Part shown: one piece after another, positions 51,809 to 59,432 of the stretch
Layout of the letters: the number at the start of each line of letters is the position of its first letter
How positions within the stretch are numbered: the stretch's first letter is position 1
NCBI GenBank assembly: GCA_005116835.1
Contig: SWDM01000013.1
Span: 159,809 to 223,808 of the forward strand
From: Nitrospira sp.
GTDB lineage: Bacteria > Nitrospirota > Nitrospiria > Nitrospirales > Nitrospiraceae
Reading direction: 5' to 3'
Length of the DNA stretch: 64,000 bases
Position numbers and translations under genes: made by a program
Notes under the pieces: model-generated
What the model was told of the DNA's origin: nothing
Seen by the model: only the letters and a program-made list of their open reading frames with translations
Databases searched by the model: none

Positions 51809-52558
51809 TCAAATATCCATAAGCTTTTTCGCCTTCACAATAAGAATTTCCCCAAACAGCAATGGGTCAGACAACAGAGTTTCTCTTACCGCGGCCTTGG
51901 CTTGATCGTCACGTACCTGAGAAACCCCTCTGGACGATATCAGTCGTTTCAGCAAAGATGAAACAACTGAATTCCTTTTTTGGAGGCGGTTCGCCGCCAC
52001 TTGATCGATGGTAAATCCGCATCGAGCAAGAATGTGTCGTAATTCAAGAAAGCCAATAGGATTGATATGGTCAATCGGTCGCTCTGCCTTTGAGCGTGAG
52101 TCTCGCTGCACCATGTAAGTGAAGTAGTTGGGGTACCCACGCAGTAGATAACTCAATCGCGACCGGATACTCAAAATGTTCGGCGTCGTGAGAATCAGGG
52201 TTCCCTGCGTTTTCAGCACCCGGTTTGCTTCTCGGACAAGGTGCCATGGATTCTCCAAGTGCTCCACCGCCTCAATGGATACAACACAATCGAACGATTC
52301 ACTTTTAAGATCCCAGGGTTGATTCAAGTCAAGTTTCAGGCACGTCATGTCGCGTGCTCGAAACCTAGCAGGGGTAATGTCCCCGCACACAACTGTATAG
52401 CCTCGCTCACGTGCGTGAATTGCAAACGCGCCCTCACCGGCTGGCGCATCTAACAGTTGTCCCGGGGGATCCGACTTAAGAAGTGCCAGCACTGCCTCAT
52501 GTACCCCTTCGGCTGCGTCTGCTGCTGGACGAGGATCGTCTAATCGGTCATCACGCAT
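51809..52558 (-). CDS. SAM-dependent class I methyltransferase (paralogue of 37134-37850)
   Basis: 249 residues; QLLDAPAGEGAFAIHARERG is motif I, VVSIEAVEHLENPWHLVREA motif IV, and TLILTTPNILSIRSRLSYLL the following strand. HINPIGFLELRHILARCGF and LSDPLLFGEILIVKAKKL are shared with the methyltransferase at 37134. The two copies sit 14 kb apart, one in the O-antigen block and one in the core block. Located between waaC and the waaF-gmhB fusion, it may methylate a core sugar. Substrate not established. Confidence 0.88.
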   Translation of the reverse strand: MRDDRLDDPRPAADAAEGVHEAVLALLKSDPPGQLLDAPAGEGAFAIHARERGYTVVCGDITPARFRARDMTCLKLDLNQPWDLKSESFDCVVSIEAVEHLENPWHLVREANRVLKTQGTLILTTPNILSIRSRLSYLLRGYPNYFTYMVQRDSRSKAERPIDHINPIGFLELRHILARCGFTIDQVAANRLQKRNSVVSSLLKRLISSRGVSQVRDDQAKAAVRETLLSDPLLFGEILIVKAKKLMDI

Positions 52559-52572
52559 GCTTGCCCCCTAAT

Positions 52573-52612
52573 ACCTTCAGCCTGAACCCCTTCAGCCTAT
52601 CTACCTGGGTAG
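52573..52612. repeat. Heptamer element containing the waaF-gmhB stop
   Basis: ACCTTCAGCCTGAACCCC followed by TTCAGCCTATCTACCTGGGT. Read on the coding strand, CTACCCAGGTAG gives the last residues LPR and the TAG stop. It is the inverse of the start of the element at 32289, so the same module lies at both places. Confidence 0.8.
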
Positions 52613-54322
52613 CGTCTTCGCGCTCTTCGCCGCATCGGCCAAGATCCAATCCACTGCCTCAGCCATCGACTTCGCCACGGCATCCGGCATGGCCTTCTTA
52701 GCCTTGAGTGTCTCCAACGACTGCGCGTCCAGCGCCGCGGCGGTGAACAGTATAGCCTTCGCGCCCACCCTCTGTGCCAATTGTATGTCTCGCGCATGAT
52801 CGCCAACCAAATAAAACCGCCGGTGATCCAGCTGCAATTCCGACTGAGCCCGTTCCACCATCCCGACATTCGGTTTTCGACAACGGCACCCATCGTCAGG
52901 ATGGTGGGGGCAAAAATAGATCGCGTCCAGCGCCGCATCTTCCTGCTCTAACAGACCTTGCAGTCTGGCATGAACGGCTTCCAGATCCTTGAGGGTCATA
53001 ATCCCACGGCCGACACCGGATTGGTTGGTGACGACCACCAGTTTTGCGCCGGCCCGTTTCAATTTCGCGAGGGCTGGCCCTACCCCTGCCAACAACTTCA
53101 AGTCGGCCGCGATTCTCAGATAGCCCGGATCGTAGTTCAACGTCCCATCTCGATCAAGAAAGACTGTAACACCGTCGAGCGGAGCTGACAGGTTCGCAGG
53201 CTGACAGGCTGAAAGGTTTGACGAGGAGGCAACTATTTCCTCCCTTGTCAGCTTGTCTCCTGTCAGCTTGTTCGCTGCGAGCTGTGTTGCAGCTGCTTCA
53301 TAGACCTGATCTACCGTTACCCTTGTCATGCACCGATGGTCGATGGGACATTCGCGCAACAGGCAGGGCGCGCAATCGACCGGCTGACGCACGATGGTAT
53401 GGGCCTTCCCAAATGGCGATGTGGTACGCCAATCGGTCGGCCCGAAGATGGCGACGACCGGCACCTGGAACGCGGACGCAATGTGCATGGGACCGGTATC
53501 GTTCGTCAGCAGCACATCGCACCGTTTCACTGCCGCCATGAGTTCCCGTATCGTCGTCGCCCCGGACAGCACCAATGATCGGGCCGATAGTTGCGCCGCA
53601 ATATCCTGCCCCAAACGCTCTTCCCCCTTGGCTCCAAAAATGACGACACTGACTTGCCGGTCGCGAGACTCGGGAGTCGAACGGGAAAGTCGTTCCGTGA
53701 CCTCTGCAAACCGTTCCGGCAACCAGCGCTTCGCTCCACCATAGGTTGAGCCGGGATTGATTCCAACGACGATATCCGTGGCAGTTAATCCCCCCTCGAT
53801 AAACCGTCCCGCCATGGCTTGTTCCTCTTCTGGCGATACGGAAAATTCAGGCGCAGGGGGCTCGCCCGTAAGACCCAACGGCTTCAACAGATCCCAATAA
53901 TAATGGACTTGATGGGACAGTGAACGGCGATCTGGAACCGCGACCGGATCGGACAACAGCAGACTTCGCCCATCTGTCGCATATCCATATCGGCGAGGCA
54001 CATTCGCCAGGAACGTCAGGAAGGCCGCTTCAAATGCATTCTGAAACAACACCGCCAAATCGAAGCCCTGCCGTCGCAACTCTCCAGCCAAGGCCCATTT
54101 CCCAGTGAGCCCCTCATGGCGTCCCCGACTGTCATAGGTCAGGATCTGCGTCACTGCCGGATGGCCGGCAAACACATCGGCCACGGCGGGTTTCACCAAC
54201 AGCGAAATCTGAGACTGTGGGAACAGTTTCCGCAATCCACGGATTGCAGGCTCGCACATCACCGCATCGCCAAGCCAGTTAGGACCACGTACAAGAATTC
54301 TTTTGATGGCGTTCTTATCCAC
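52601..54322 (-). CDS. waaF-gmhB: Fusion: heptosyltransferase II (WaaF) plus heptose bisphosphate phosphatase (GmhB)
   Basis: 573 residues. Residues 1-350 are a GT9 enzyme like WaaF: KRILVRGPNWLGDAVMCEPA, VVGINPGSTYGGAKRWLPE and VLLTNDTGPMHIASAFQVP. Residues 383-573 are a GmhB HAD phosphatase: VFLDRDGTLNYD (nucleophile pair), VVVTNQSGVGRGI and the zinc-binding CPHHPDDGCRCRKP. Substrate-making (removing the C7 phosphate in ADP-heptose synthesis) and sugar transfer are thus on one chain. The 32-residue linker is translated from a CTGACAA-type hairpin repeat. The stop lies in another repeat. The gene is 6 nt downstream of lpxK. Confidence 0.92.
   Translation of the reverse strand: MDKNAIKRILVRGPNWLGDAVMCEPAIRGLRKLFPQSQISLLVKPAVADVFAGHPAVTQILTYDSRGRHEGLTGKWALAGELRRQGFDLAVLFQNAFEAAFLTFLANVPRRYGYATDGRSLLLSDPVAVPDRRSLSHQVHYYWDLLKPLGLTGEPPAPEFSVSPEEEQAMAGRFIEGGLTATDIVVGINPGSTYGGAKRWLPERFAEVTERLSRSTPESRDRQVSVVIFGAKGEERLGQDIAAQLSARSLVLSGATTIRELMAAVKRCDVLLTNDTGPMHIASAFQVPVVAIFGPTDWRTTSPFGKAHTIVRQPVDCAPCLLRECPIDHRCMTRVTVDQVYEAAATQLAANKLTGDKLTREEIVASSSNLSACQPANLSAPLDGVTVFLDRDGTLNYDPGYLRIAADLKLLAGVGPALAKLKRAGAKLVVVTNQSGVGRGIMTLKDLEAVHARLQGLLEQEDAALDAIYFCPHHPDDGCRCRKPNVGMVERAQSELQLDHRRFYLVGDHARDIQLAQRVGAKAILFTAAALDAQSLETLKAKKAMPDAVAKSMAEAVDWILADAAKSAKTLPR
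53183..53272. repeat. CTGACAA/CTGACAG hairpin inside the waaF-gmhB linker
   Basis: One arm GAGCTGACAGGTTCGCAGG plus GCTGACAGGCTGAAAGG (53182-53217), the other CTTGTCAGCTTGTCTCC plus TGTCAGCTTGTTC (53244-53272). It is in frame and codes for linker residues about 351-382 of the fusion protein. The unit is the same as in the intergenic element at 44135-44222. Confidence 0.78.
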
Positions 54323-54324
54323 AA

Positions 54325-54350
54325 ACCTTCAACCTTCAGCCTTCAGCCTC
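54325..54350. repeat. GGCTGAA heptamer repeat with the lpxK stop
   Basis: Coding strand AGGCTGAAGGCTGAAGGTTG writes the last LpxK residues RLKAEG and its TGA. Three to four 7-base units. It sits directly against the waaF-gmhB start at 54322. Confidence 0.75.
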
Positions 54351-55408
54351 ACCAGTTCACCAACACCCAGCACTACTTGCCGCAATCGATCTTCCCCTAC
54401 CGTCACATACGTAGCCAGTCGGACTGCCCACCAGCCATCGGTGGATTGGAGCAGCCCGGCCAACTTACAGGCATCTTTCTCCGTTGTCACGATCAGCTCA
54501 GCCTGCAGCTCAACCGCCTTGGCCCTCACCCGTTCGACATCCTGGCTGACATAGGCATGGTGATCGACATAGGCCACTTCCCCCAGAACCCTCACCCCCA
54601 TTCGTTCGACGAGCGCGCGAAACGATCCAGTATTTCCCACGCCACTGCAAAGGACTGCCGTCTTTCCCTTGGACCAGGAGAGCGGCTGCGAGGCGCCGGT
54701 CACCACCGACACGAGTCCATCTGGACGAAAGACCGCCTGGATCGGGTCCGGCATTGAACCGAGCGCCGCCCGTAGCTTGCGGCAAACCTCTGTGACCTGG
54801 GTCGGCGCGTCTGCTCTTGTAACTACGATCGCCGTCGCCCGCGCCGCAGCCCGTAGCGGTTCCCTGAGCCGGCCTGCCGGTACCAGAGCCGCAAGCCCCT
54901 CCACATCCGTGGCATCGACCAATAAGAGGTTCACATCACGGTAGAGGCCTCGGTGCTGAAATCCATCGTCGAGCACCAGGCAATCGACTGGAAATCGAGC
55001 CAAGACCCAGTCACCCAGCTCATAGCGATCGGCGCCGACCGCAACAATTGCCTTGGGACAACGTTGCGCCATCAAAAACGGTTCATCGCCTGCCTCGTCG
55101 GGGCCTACCAGCAGGCGATCGCCATCCGACACCAACAGATACTGCGCCGTGCTGGTCCGTCGATAACCACGGCTGAGAATCGCCACTCGTTTCCCCTGCG
55201 CGAGGAGCCAATCGACCAGCGCAATGACCACAGGAGTTTTCCCGGTCCCGCCAAGTGTGAGGTTCCCGACACTCACCACATATACAGGCAACCGCCGCTG
55301 ATCGAACCAACCCCAGTGATATAGAAGCGCGCGCAGTCCTGCAATCACCCCATAGGGGATTGCGGCCCACATCAGCCACCATCTGACCTTTGTGCCAGGA
55401 TTTAACAC
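54329..55408 (-). CDS. lpxK: Tetraacyldisaccharide 4'-kinase
   Basis: Phosphorylates the 4'-position of the lipid A disaccharide at the inner-membrane face. VGNLTLGGTGKTPVVIALVD is the P-loop near residue 50; the N-terminus has one hydrophobic anchor (LMWAAIPYGVIAGLRALLYH). ILSRGYRR, DEAGDEPFLMAQRCP and LDDGFQHRGLYRDVNLLLVD are LpxK signatures. 359 residues. The C-terminal six residues and the stop come from a heptamer repeat. Its product becomes the Kdo acceptor for WaaA, coded 106 nt upstream. Confidence 0.93.
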   Translation of the reverse strand: MLNPGTKVRWWLMWAAIPYGVIAGLRALLYHWGWFDQRRLPVYVVSVGNLTLGGTGKTPVVIALVDWLLAQGKRVAILSRGYRRTSTAQYLLVSDGDRLLVGPDEAGDEPFLMAQRCPKAIVAVGADRYELGDWVLARFPVDCLVLDDGFQHRGLYRDVNLLLVDATDVEGLAALVPAGRLREPLRAAARATAIVVTRADAPTQVTEVCRKLRAALGSMPDPIQAVFRPDGLVSVVTGASQPLSWSKGKTAVLCSGVGNTGSFRALVERMGVRVLGEVAYVDHHAYVSQDVERVRAKAVELQAELIVTTEKDACKLAGLLQSTDGWWAVRLATYVTVGEDRLRQVVLGVGELVRLKAEG

Positions 55409-55421
55409 GTTTCGTCTTTAC

Positions 55422-55530
55422 TCAGGGGTTCAGGCTGAAGGCTGAAGGTGGCCTTTGATTCCAGCAGGAATGAATCTTCGTTGTGCAAAAAGCCTCCCCC
55501 TAACAACCCTCAGCCTATCTACCTGAATAC
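55422..55530. repeat. Split GGCTGAA heptamer element at the waaA stop
   Basis: Left block GGGGTTCAGGCTGAAGGCTG (55425-55444) and, after about 60 bases, right block CCCTCAGCCTATCTACCTGA (55507-55526). The right block carries the waaA stop (TAG in GGTAGATAGG) and the last residues YSGR. Together the blocks form a loose stem with a large loop. Confidence 0.75.
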
Positions 55531-56939
55531 GTACCGCTTTTCTCAGCCATGAGGGTAAGCGGCTGGCCAGAGAGAGGAGACCCGCTTATACCTTGCTTCG
55601 GTGTTAGGAGCCTCTCGATCGCTTCCACCGTCCGTTGCAAGGCTCCTTGATTCTGTTCAACCACCTGGCGAGCCGACCGGCCCATCCGCTCCCGTTCTTC
55701 GTTATTAGAAAAGAGGGTCAATACCTGTCGTGTGAGATCCTCCGCCTGGAGAACCCGGCGGCCCCCTCCAGCCTGGATCAAGAGGTCTGCAATCTCCGCA
55801 CAGTGATCGGTGTAGAGACCGAACAACACCGGCTTCCCCCACTGAGCAGGCTCCAGTAGATTATGCCCGCCAATGGGAACAAGTGTGCCTCCCACGAACG
55901 CCACCACCGCTTCCCGGTACATCGTAGCCAATTCGCCCCGCGAGTCGAGCACGACGACACGGGGGCCGACAGACTTCAACCCGCTAGCCCGCCTGATCCG
56001 ACTCCGTCGCTGCACAGCAATCCCTCGTTCCCGGACCATCGCCTCCACCGATTCCGCTCGTTCAATATGCCGAGGCGCCAGCAGCAAGACCGCTGAAGGA
56101 CAACGTGCCACGAGCGCCTGATAGCATTCCACAAGAATCTCTTCTTCTCCTGAATGGGTACTGCCTGCGACAAACAGCAGCTCTGCATGCTGCAATCCGA
56201 GATCATCCCTGTTCGTCTCACCCTCCGCAACAGCCGGTATCGGCTGGTCGAATTTGATGTTTCCTGTTCGCCTGACTCGTGAAGCCTCTGCTCCCAGTGC
56301 AACAATACGATCGACGTCCCGGTCCGACTGCATCAAGCAGAGACTGAGCCCCTGCAACATGGTCCGATAGAACGATCGAACGGGAGCCCACTGCTGCCGC
56401 GCAAAAGACCTGCTCGATAGCCGTCCGTTCACGAGCGCCGTCGGCACTTCACGACGACGCAGGTGCCACAAGAGATTTGGCCAGAGTTCCGTCTCGACAA
56501 ACAGATAGAGATGGGGTTGGAGTCGTTCGATAAAGCGGGAAACAACCCAGGGGAAATCGAGCGGCGCGTAACAGTGCTCTGCCACGCCGGACAATCGCTG
56601 CTCCACGGCTTCCCGTCCGGTCTCGGTCACAGTTGAGACCACCAGGCGGTAGGTCGGATGAAGACGATGCAGCTCCTGGACCAGCGGCGTCACCGCCACC
56701 ACTTCACCGAGAGAGACGGCGTGAATCCAAATGACTGGTTGATTTGGTTTATTTGGTTGGTCTGGTTTATTTAGTCTATTTTGTTGGGATAAACCAAACA
56801 AACGAAACAAACCAAATGAACCTTCTTCTAAACCCAGCCGCTGCGGCAACCCTGGACGGCACCGCGGCTTGGCCAGCAAGATCGACACGATGAGTGGCGA
56901 CAGGACCAGCAGGACTACATTGTAGATGAGACGCCACAT
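55515..56939 (-). CDS. waaA: Kdo transferase with a repeat-derived insertion
   Basis: Transfers Kdo from CMP-Kdo to lipid IVA. The N-terminal hydrophobic segment (about residues 4-23) anchors it to the inner membrane. WIHAVSLGEVVAVTPLVQEL holds the catalytic Glu79; VNGRLSSRSFARQQW and LFVAGSTHSGEEEILVECYQ follow, and VAFVGGTLVPIGGHNLLEPA is the donor motif. Between the GLPQRLG strand and VIWIHA, residues 41-68 (including LNKPDQPNKPNQP) are the translation of a complete 9-mer hairpin repeat, absent from usual WaaA. Total 474 residues against about 425. The frame is intact, so the enzyme is probably active. Confidence 0.93.
   Translation of the reverse strand: MWRLIYNVVLLVLSPLIVSILLAKPRCRPGLPQRLGLEEGSFGLFRLFGLSQQNRLNKPDQPNKPNQPVIWIHAVSLGEVVAVTPLVQELHRLHPTYRLVVSTVTETGREAVEQRLSGVAEHCYAPLDFPWVVSRFIERLQPHLYLFVETELWPNLLWHLRRREVPTALVNGRLSSRSFARQQWAPVRSFYRTMLQGLSLCLMQSDRDVDRIVALGAEASRVRRTGNIKFDQPIPAVAEGETNRDDLGLQHAELLFVAGSTHSGEEEILVECYQALVARCPSAVLLLAPRHIERAESVEAMVRERGIAVQRRSRIRRASGLKSVGPRVVVLDSRGELATMYREAVVAFVGGTLVPIGGHNLLEPAQWGKPVLFGLYTDHCAEIADLLIQAGGGRRVLQAEDLTRQVLTLFSNNEERERMGRSARQVVEQNQGALQRTVEAIERLLTPKQGISGSPLSGQPLTLMAEKSGTYSGR
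56734..56823. repeat. Complete 9-mer hairpin inside the waaA coding sequence
   Basis: Left arm GACTGGTTGATTTGGTTT onward to about 56783, right arm AAACCAAACAAACGAAAC onward to 56822. Both arms are open in the waaA frame: the right (5' on the coding strand) arm gives FGLFRLFGL and the left gives NKPDQPNKPNQP. It has the same pattern as the intergenic 9-mer elements. Confidence 0.85.
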
Positions 56940-56947
56940 ATGATGTG

Positions 56948-57023
56948 CTATCAGCGGTCAGCTATCAGCGGTCAGCATACTCTTCTTGCAGAGCTGAATG
57001 CTGAAAACTGACAGCTGATGGCT
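56948..57023. repeat. CAGCTAT/CAGCGGT heptamer hairpin at the acyltransferase stop
   Basis: Left arm CTATCAGCGGTCAGCTATCA and GCGGTCAGC (56948-56976), right arm GCTGAATGCTGAAAACTGAC and AGCTGATGGCT (56993-57023). Units are seven bases. The TAG of the acyltransferase gene (57022-57024) is at the end of the right arm. Confidence 0.8.
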
Positions 57024-57683
57024 AGGTCTTCACGGCCCCCTCCGCTTGATCCGTCAGTCGATTCAGGACTGTTTCAAGCTCCAGGCACGAGGCCTTCAAC
57101 GCCTGCTCGTCGGCATCCCGTGAAACCCAGATGGGCGCGCCCCATAGATAAAGCCCTCGGGACCATGGATACGGGACCATGAACCGATCCCAGCTCGCGA
57201 AGAGTTTTTTTTTGAGCAACCGAAGGCCAGTGGGATAATTGGAAGCCCCGTCGCTTTCGCCAGTTGGACCACCCCAAGCTTCGCGACCTGGCGTGGCCCT
57301 TTGGGTCCGTCGGGAGTTACGACAAGGTCAGCCCCGGATCGCCCAAGGCGGATCAACTCGCGTAAGGCAAGCGCCCCGCCTCTGGTGCTCGATCCACGAA
57401 CCGCCCGATGCCCAAATCGAGAGATGATCCGCGCAATGATCTCACCATCCTGATGCTGGCTGATCAACACGTTGGCTCCCGGTCCACGATAGCCTGTCGG
57501 GACCATCAGTTGCTGCGCGTGCCAAAAGGCGAGGATGATGTGCCGACCCTGACCATACAAGGCATCCACCTGCTCATGGCCCTGCGAATCCATCCGCATC
57601 GACCGCCCCAGCCCTCGAATCACCGCCGCTCCGATCGGAGGGAGCAGAGAGAGCTTCGCCCACTTTTCAAGTCGCTTCATCAC
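57022..57683 (-). CDS. DUF374-type lysophospholipid/lipid A acyltransferase, split at an A9 tract
   Basis: Acyltransferase-like protein of the lipid A operon. Frame one (57683-57096) gives ILAFWHAQQLMVPTGYRG (the H-x4-D/Q region), STRGGALALREL and VVTPDGPKGPRQVAKLG, then leaves homology after GCSKKN. Frame two (57219-57022) carries on with KKKLFASWDRFMVPYPWS, GLYLWGAPIWVSRD and the end. The switch is a run of nine A on the coding strand (57205-57213); one extra A or a -1 slip gives a 220-residue protein of usual size. It is either a real frameshift, a sequencing error, or slippage-dependent expression. Confidence 0.8.
57205..57213 (-). other. A9 homopolymer at the acyltransferase frame switch
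   Basis: Nine consecutive A on the coding strand, at codons about 157-159. Runs of nine or more A are known to make bacterial RNA polymerase slip, and such runs are also a common place for sequencing indels. Frame continuity of the acyltransferase depends on one added base here. Confidence 0.7.
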
Positions 57684-57686
57684 AAC

Positions 57687-59432
57687 TTACGCATCCGGCA
57701 CATCCTGGAACTGCATCGCATGGAGCCGCTGATATTGTCCGCCACGGCGAAGCAACTCCTCATGCGTACCCATCTCGACAATCGCTCCTCGGGCCAGCAC
57801 CATGATTCGATCGGCCTGTTGAATGGTTGACAACCGATGGGCGATGACAACGGTCGTTCGGTTTTTCATCAAATTGGCAAGGGCCAGTTGAACCACCCGC
57901 TCGGACTCTGTGTCCAACGCCGACGTCGCTTCATCCAGTATGAGCAAGGGAGGGTCGCGCAAAATCGCCCGGGCGATGGCCAGACGCTGCCGCTCCCCGC
58001 CGGAGAGTTTCACCCCCTTCTCGCCAATGATGGTCTGATACCCCTGCGGAAGACGTTCGATAAAATCGTGGGCATAGGCCAATCGCGCCGCCCGGATGAT
58101 GTCGTCGTCGGTCGCGCCCTCTCGTCCGAAGGCGACGTTGTTGCGAATGCTGTCATCGAACAACACCACATCTTGCGACACCATACCGATCTGCGATCGG
58201 ATCGAGCGGAGGGTATAGGACTGAATATCCACCCCGTCGATAAGGATGCGACCGGCCGTCGGTTCGTAAAAGCGCGGAATCAGATTGACCAGCGTCGTCT
58301 TGCCGCTGCCGCTGCTGCCCACGAGGGCCAGCATTTCTCCGGCGTGAATCGTCAGATTAATGTCGTTGAGAGCCGGCACGGCCTGGCTCTCATAATGAAA
58401 TGTGACATCGTCGAACTGCACCGACTGCGCGATCCGCGGCAATTCCAACCGGCCCTTCTCCATATCCTGCTCAGTCTTGAGGTCTAGGACGTCGAAGACC
58501 CGTTCCGCCGCAGCCAATGCCTGTTGAACCTGATTATTAGAGTTGGCCAGTTTGCGAATCGGGGTATAGGCCATGAACATCGCGGCCAGAAATGAGAAAA
58601 ACGCTCCCGGTGTCATTGAGCCGTTGATCACGAGAAACCCGCCATACCAAATGATGGCCGCGACCCCCACGACACCGATCACTTCCATATGCGACGACCC
58701 AAGGGAGAAGACTTGAGTCGCCTTCATCGTGGTACGGAGGAACGAACTGTTGCTCTGTTGAAACCGTGCGGCCTCTGACTCTTCGCGTCCATAGGCCTTG
58801 ACTGTGCGAATGCACGATAACGTTTCCTGAAGTGTGGAGGCCATATCTCCCATCCGCTCCTGACCGCTTACCGCCAATGATCGCAACCGCTTCCCCATCC
58901 GTAGCGTCGTGAGCACAGCCAAGGGAATGACGATCACCGAGAGGGTAGCCAGCCGCCATTCCTGATAAAATATCACGCCCATCATGGCCAGAAACGTGAG
59001 TCCCTGCAACACTACATCTTTCAAGACTCCCGACACCGCATTGGCCATCAACGTCACATCGTTTACCACGCGGGACACCAATCGCCCCGACGTATTCACA
59101 TCGTGGTAGGGAATTGGCAGTCGGATGAGTTTCCCGAACAGCTCCTGTCGAACGTCGGTGATCACCCGATTTCCAACATAACTCATGAGATAGTTTTGCC
59201 CGTAGCTAAAGACGCTCTTGAGCACTGATACGGCAAAAAGCGCGAGAGGGAGCACCAGCAAGAGGTTTTCATTCTTATTGATGAAGATCTCGTCGAGGAC
59301 CGGCTTGACGAGCCAGGCGTAGGCAGCGGAGGAGGCAGCCACCAACCCCGAGCACACGAACGCTGAACCCAATCGCACTCGATAGGGTTTCACGTAGCGG
59401 AGTAACCGTATGATGCGATCTAAAGTCGACAT
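57687..59432 (-). CDS. msbA: Lipid A flippase MsbA (ABC transporter)
   Basis: Flips lipid A-core to the periplasmic face. 581 residues: six membrane helices (about 15-320), with PIPYHDVNTSGRLVSRVVND as the MsbA/LmrA-type intracellular motif, then ATPase with Walker A LVGSSGSGKTTLVN, Q-loop region SQDVVLFDDS, signature LSGGERQRLAIARAIL, Walker B LLILDEATSALD and switch VVIAHRLST. Start overlaps the lpxB stop by 13 nt. It is homologous to, but clearly different from, the ABC exporter at 13165. Confidence 0.94.
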   Translation of the reverse strand: MSTLDRIIRLLRYVKPYRVRLGSAFVCSGLVAASSAAYAWLVKPVLDEIFINKNENLLLVLPLALFAVSVLKSVFSYGQNYLMSYVGNRVITDVRQELFGKLIRLPIPYHDVNTSGRLVSRVVNDVTLMANAVSGVLKDVVLQGLTFLAMMGVIFYQEWRLATLSVIVIPLAVLTTLRMGKRLRSLAVSGQERMGDMASTLQETLSCIRTVKAYGREESEAARFQQSNSSFLRTTMKATQVFSLGSSHMEVIGVVGVAAIIWYGGFLVINGSMTPGAFFSFLAAMFMAYTPIRKLANSNNQVQQALAAAERVFDVLDLKTEQDMEKGRLELPRIAQSVQFDDVTFHYESQAVPALNDINLTIHAGEMLALVGSSGSGKTTLVNLIPRFYEPTAGRILIDGVDIQSYTLRSIRSQIGMVSQDVVLFDDSIRNNVAFGREGATDDDIIRAARLAYAHDFIERLPQGYQTIIGEKGVKLSGGERQRLAIARAILRDPPLLILDEATSALDTESERVVQLALANLMKNRTTVVIAHRLSTIQQADRIMVLARGAIVEMGTHEELLRRGGQYQRLHAMQFQDVPDA

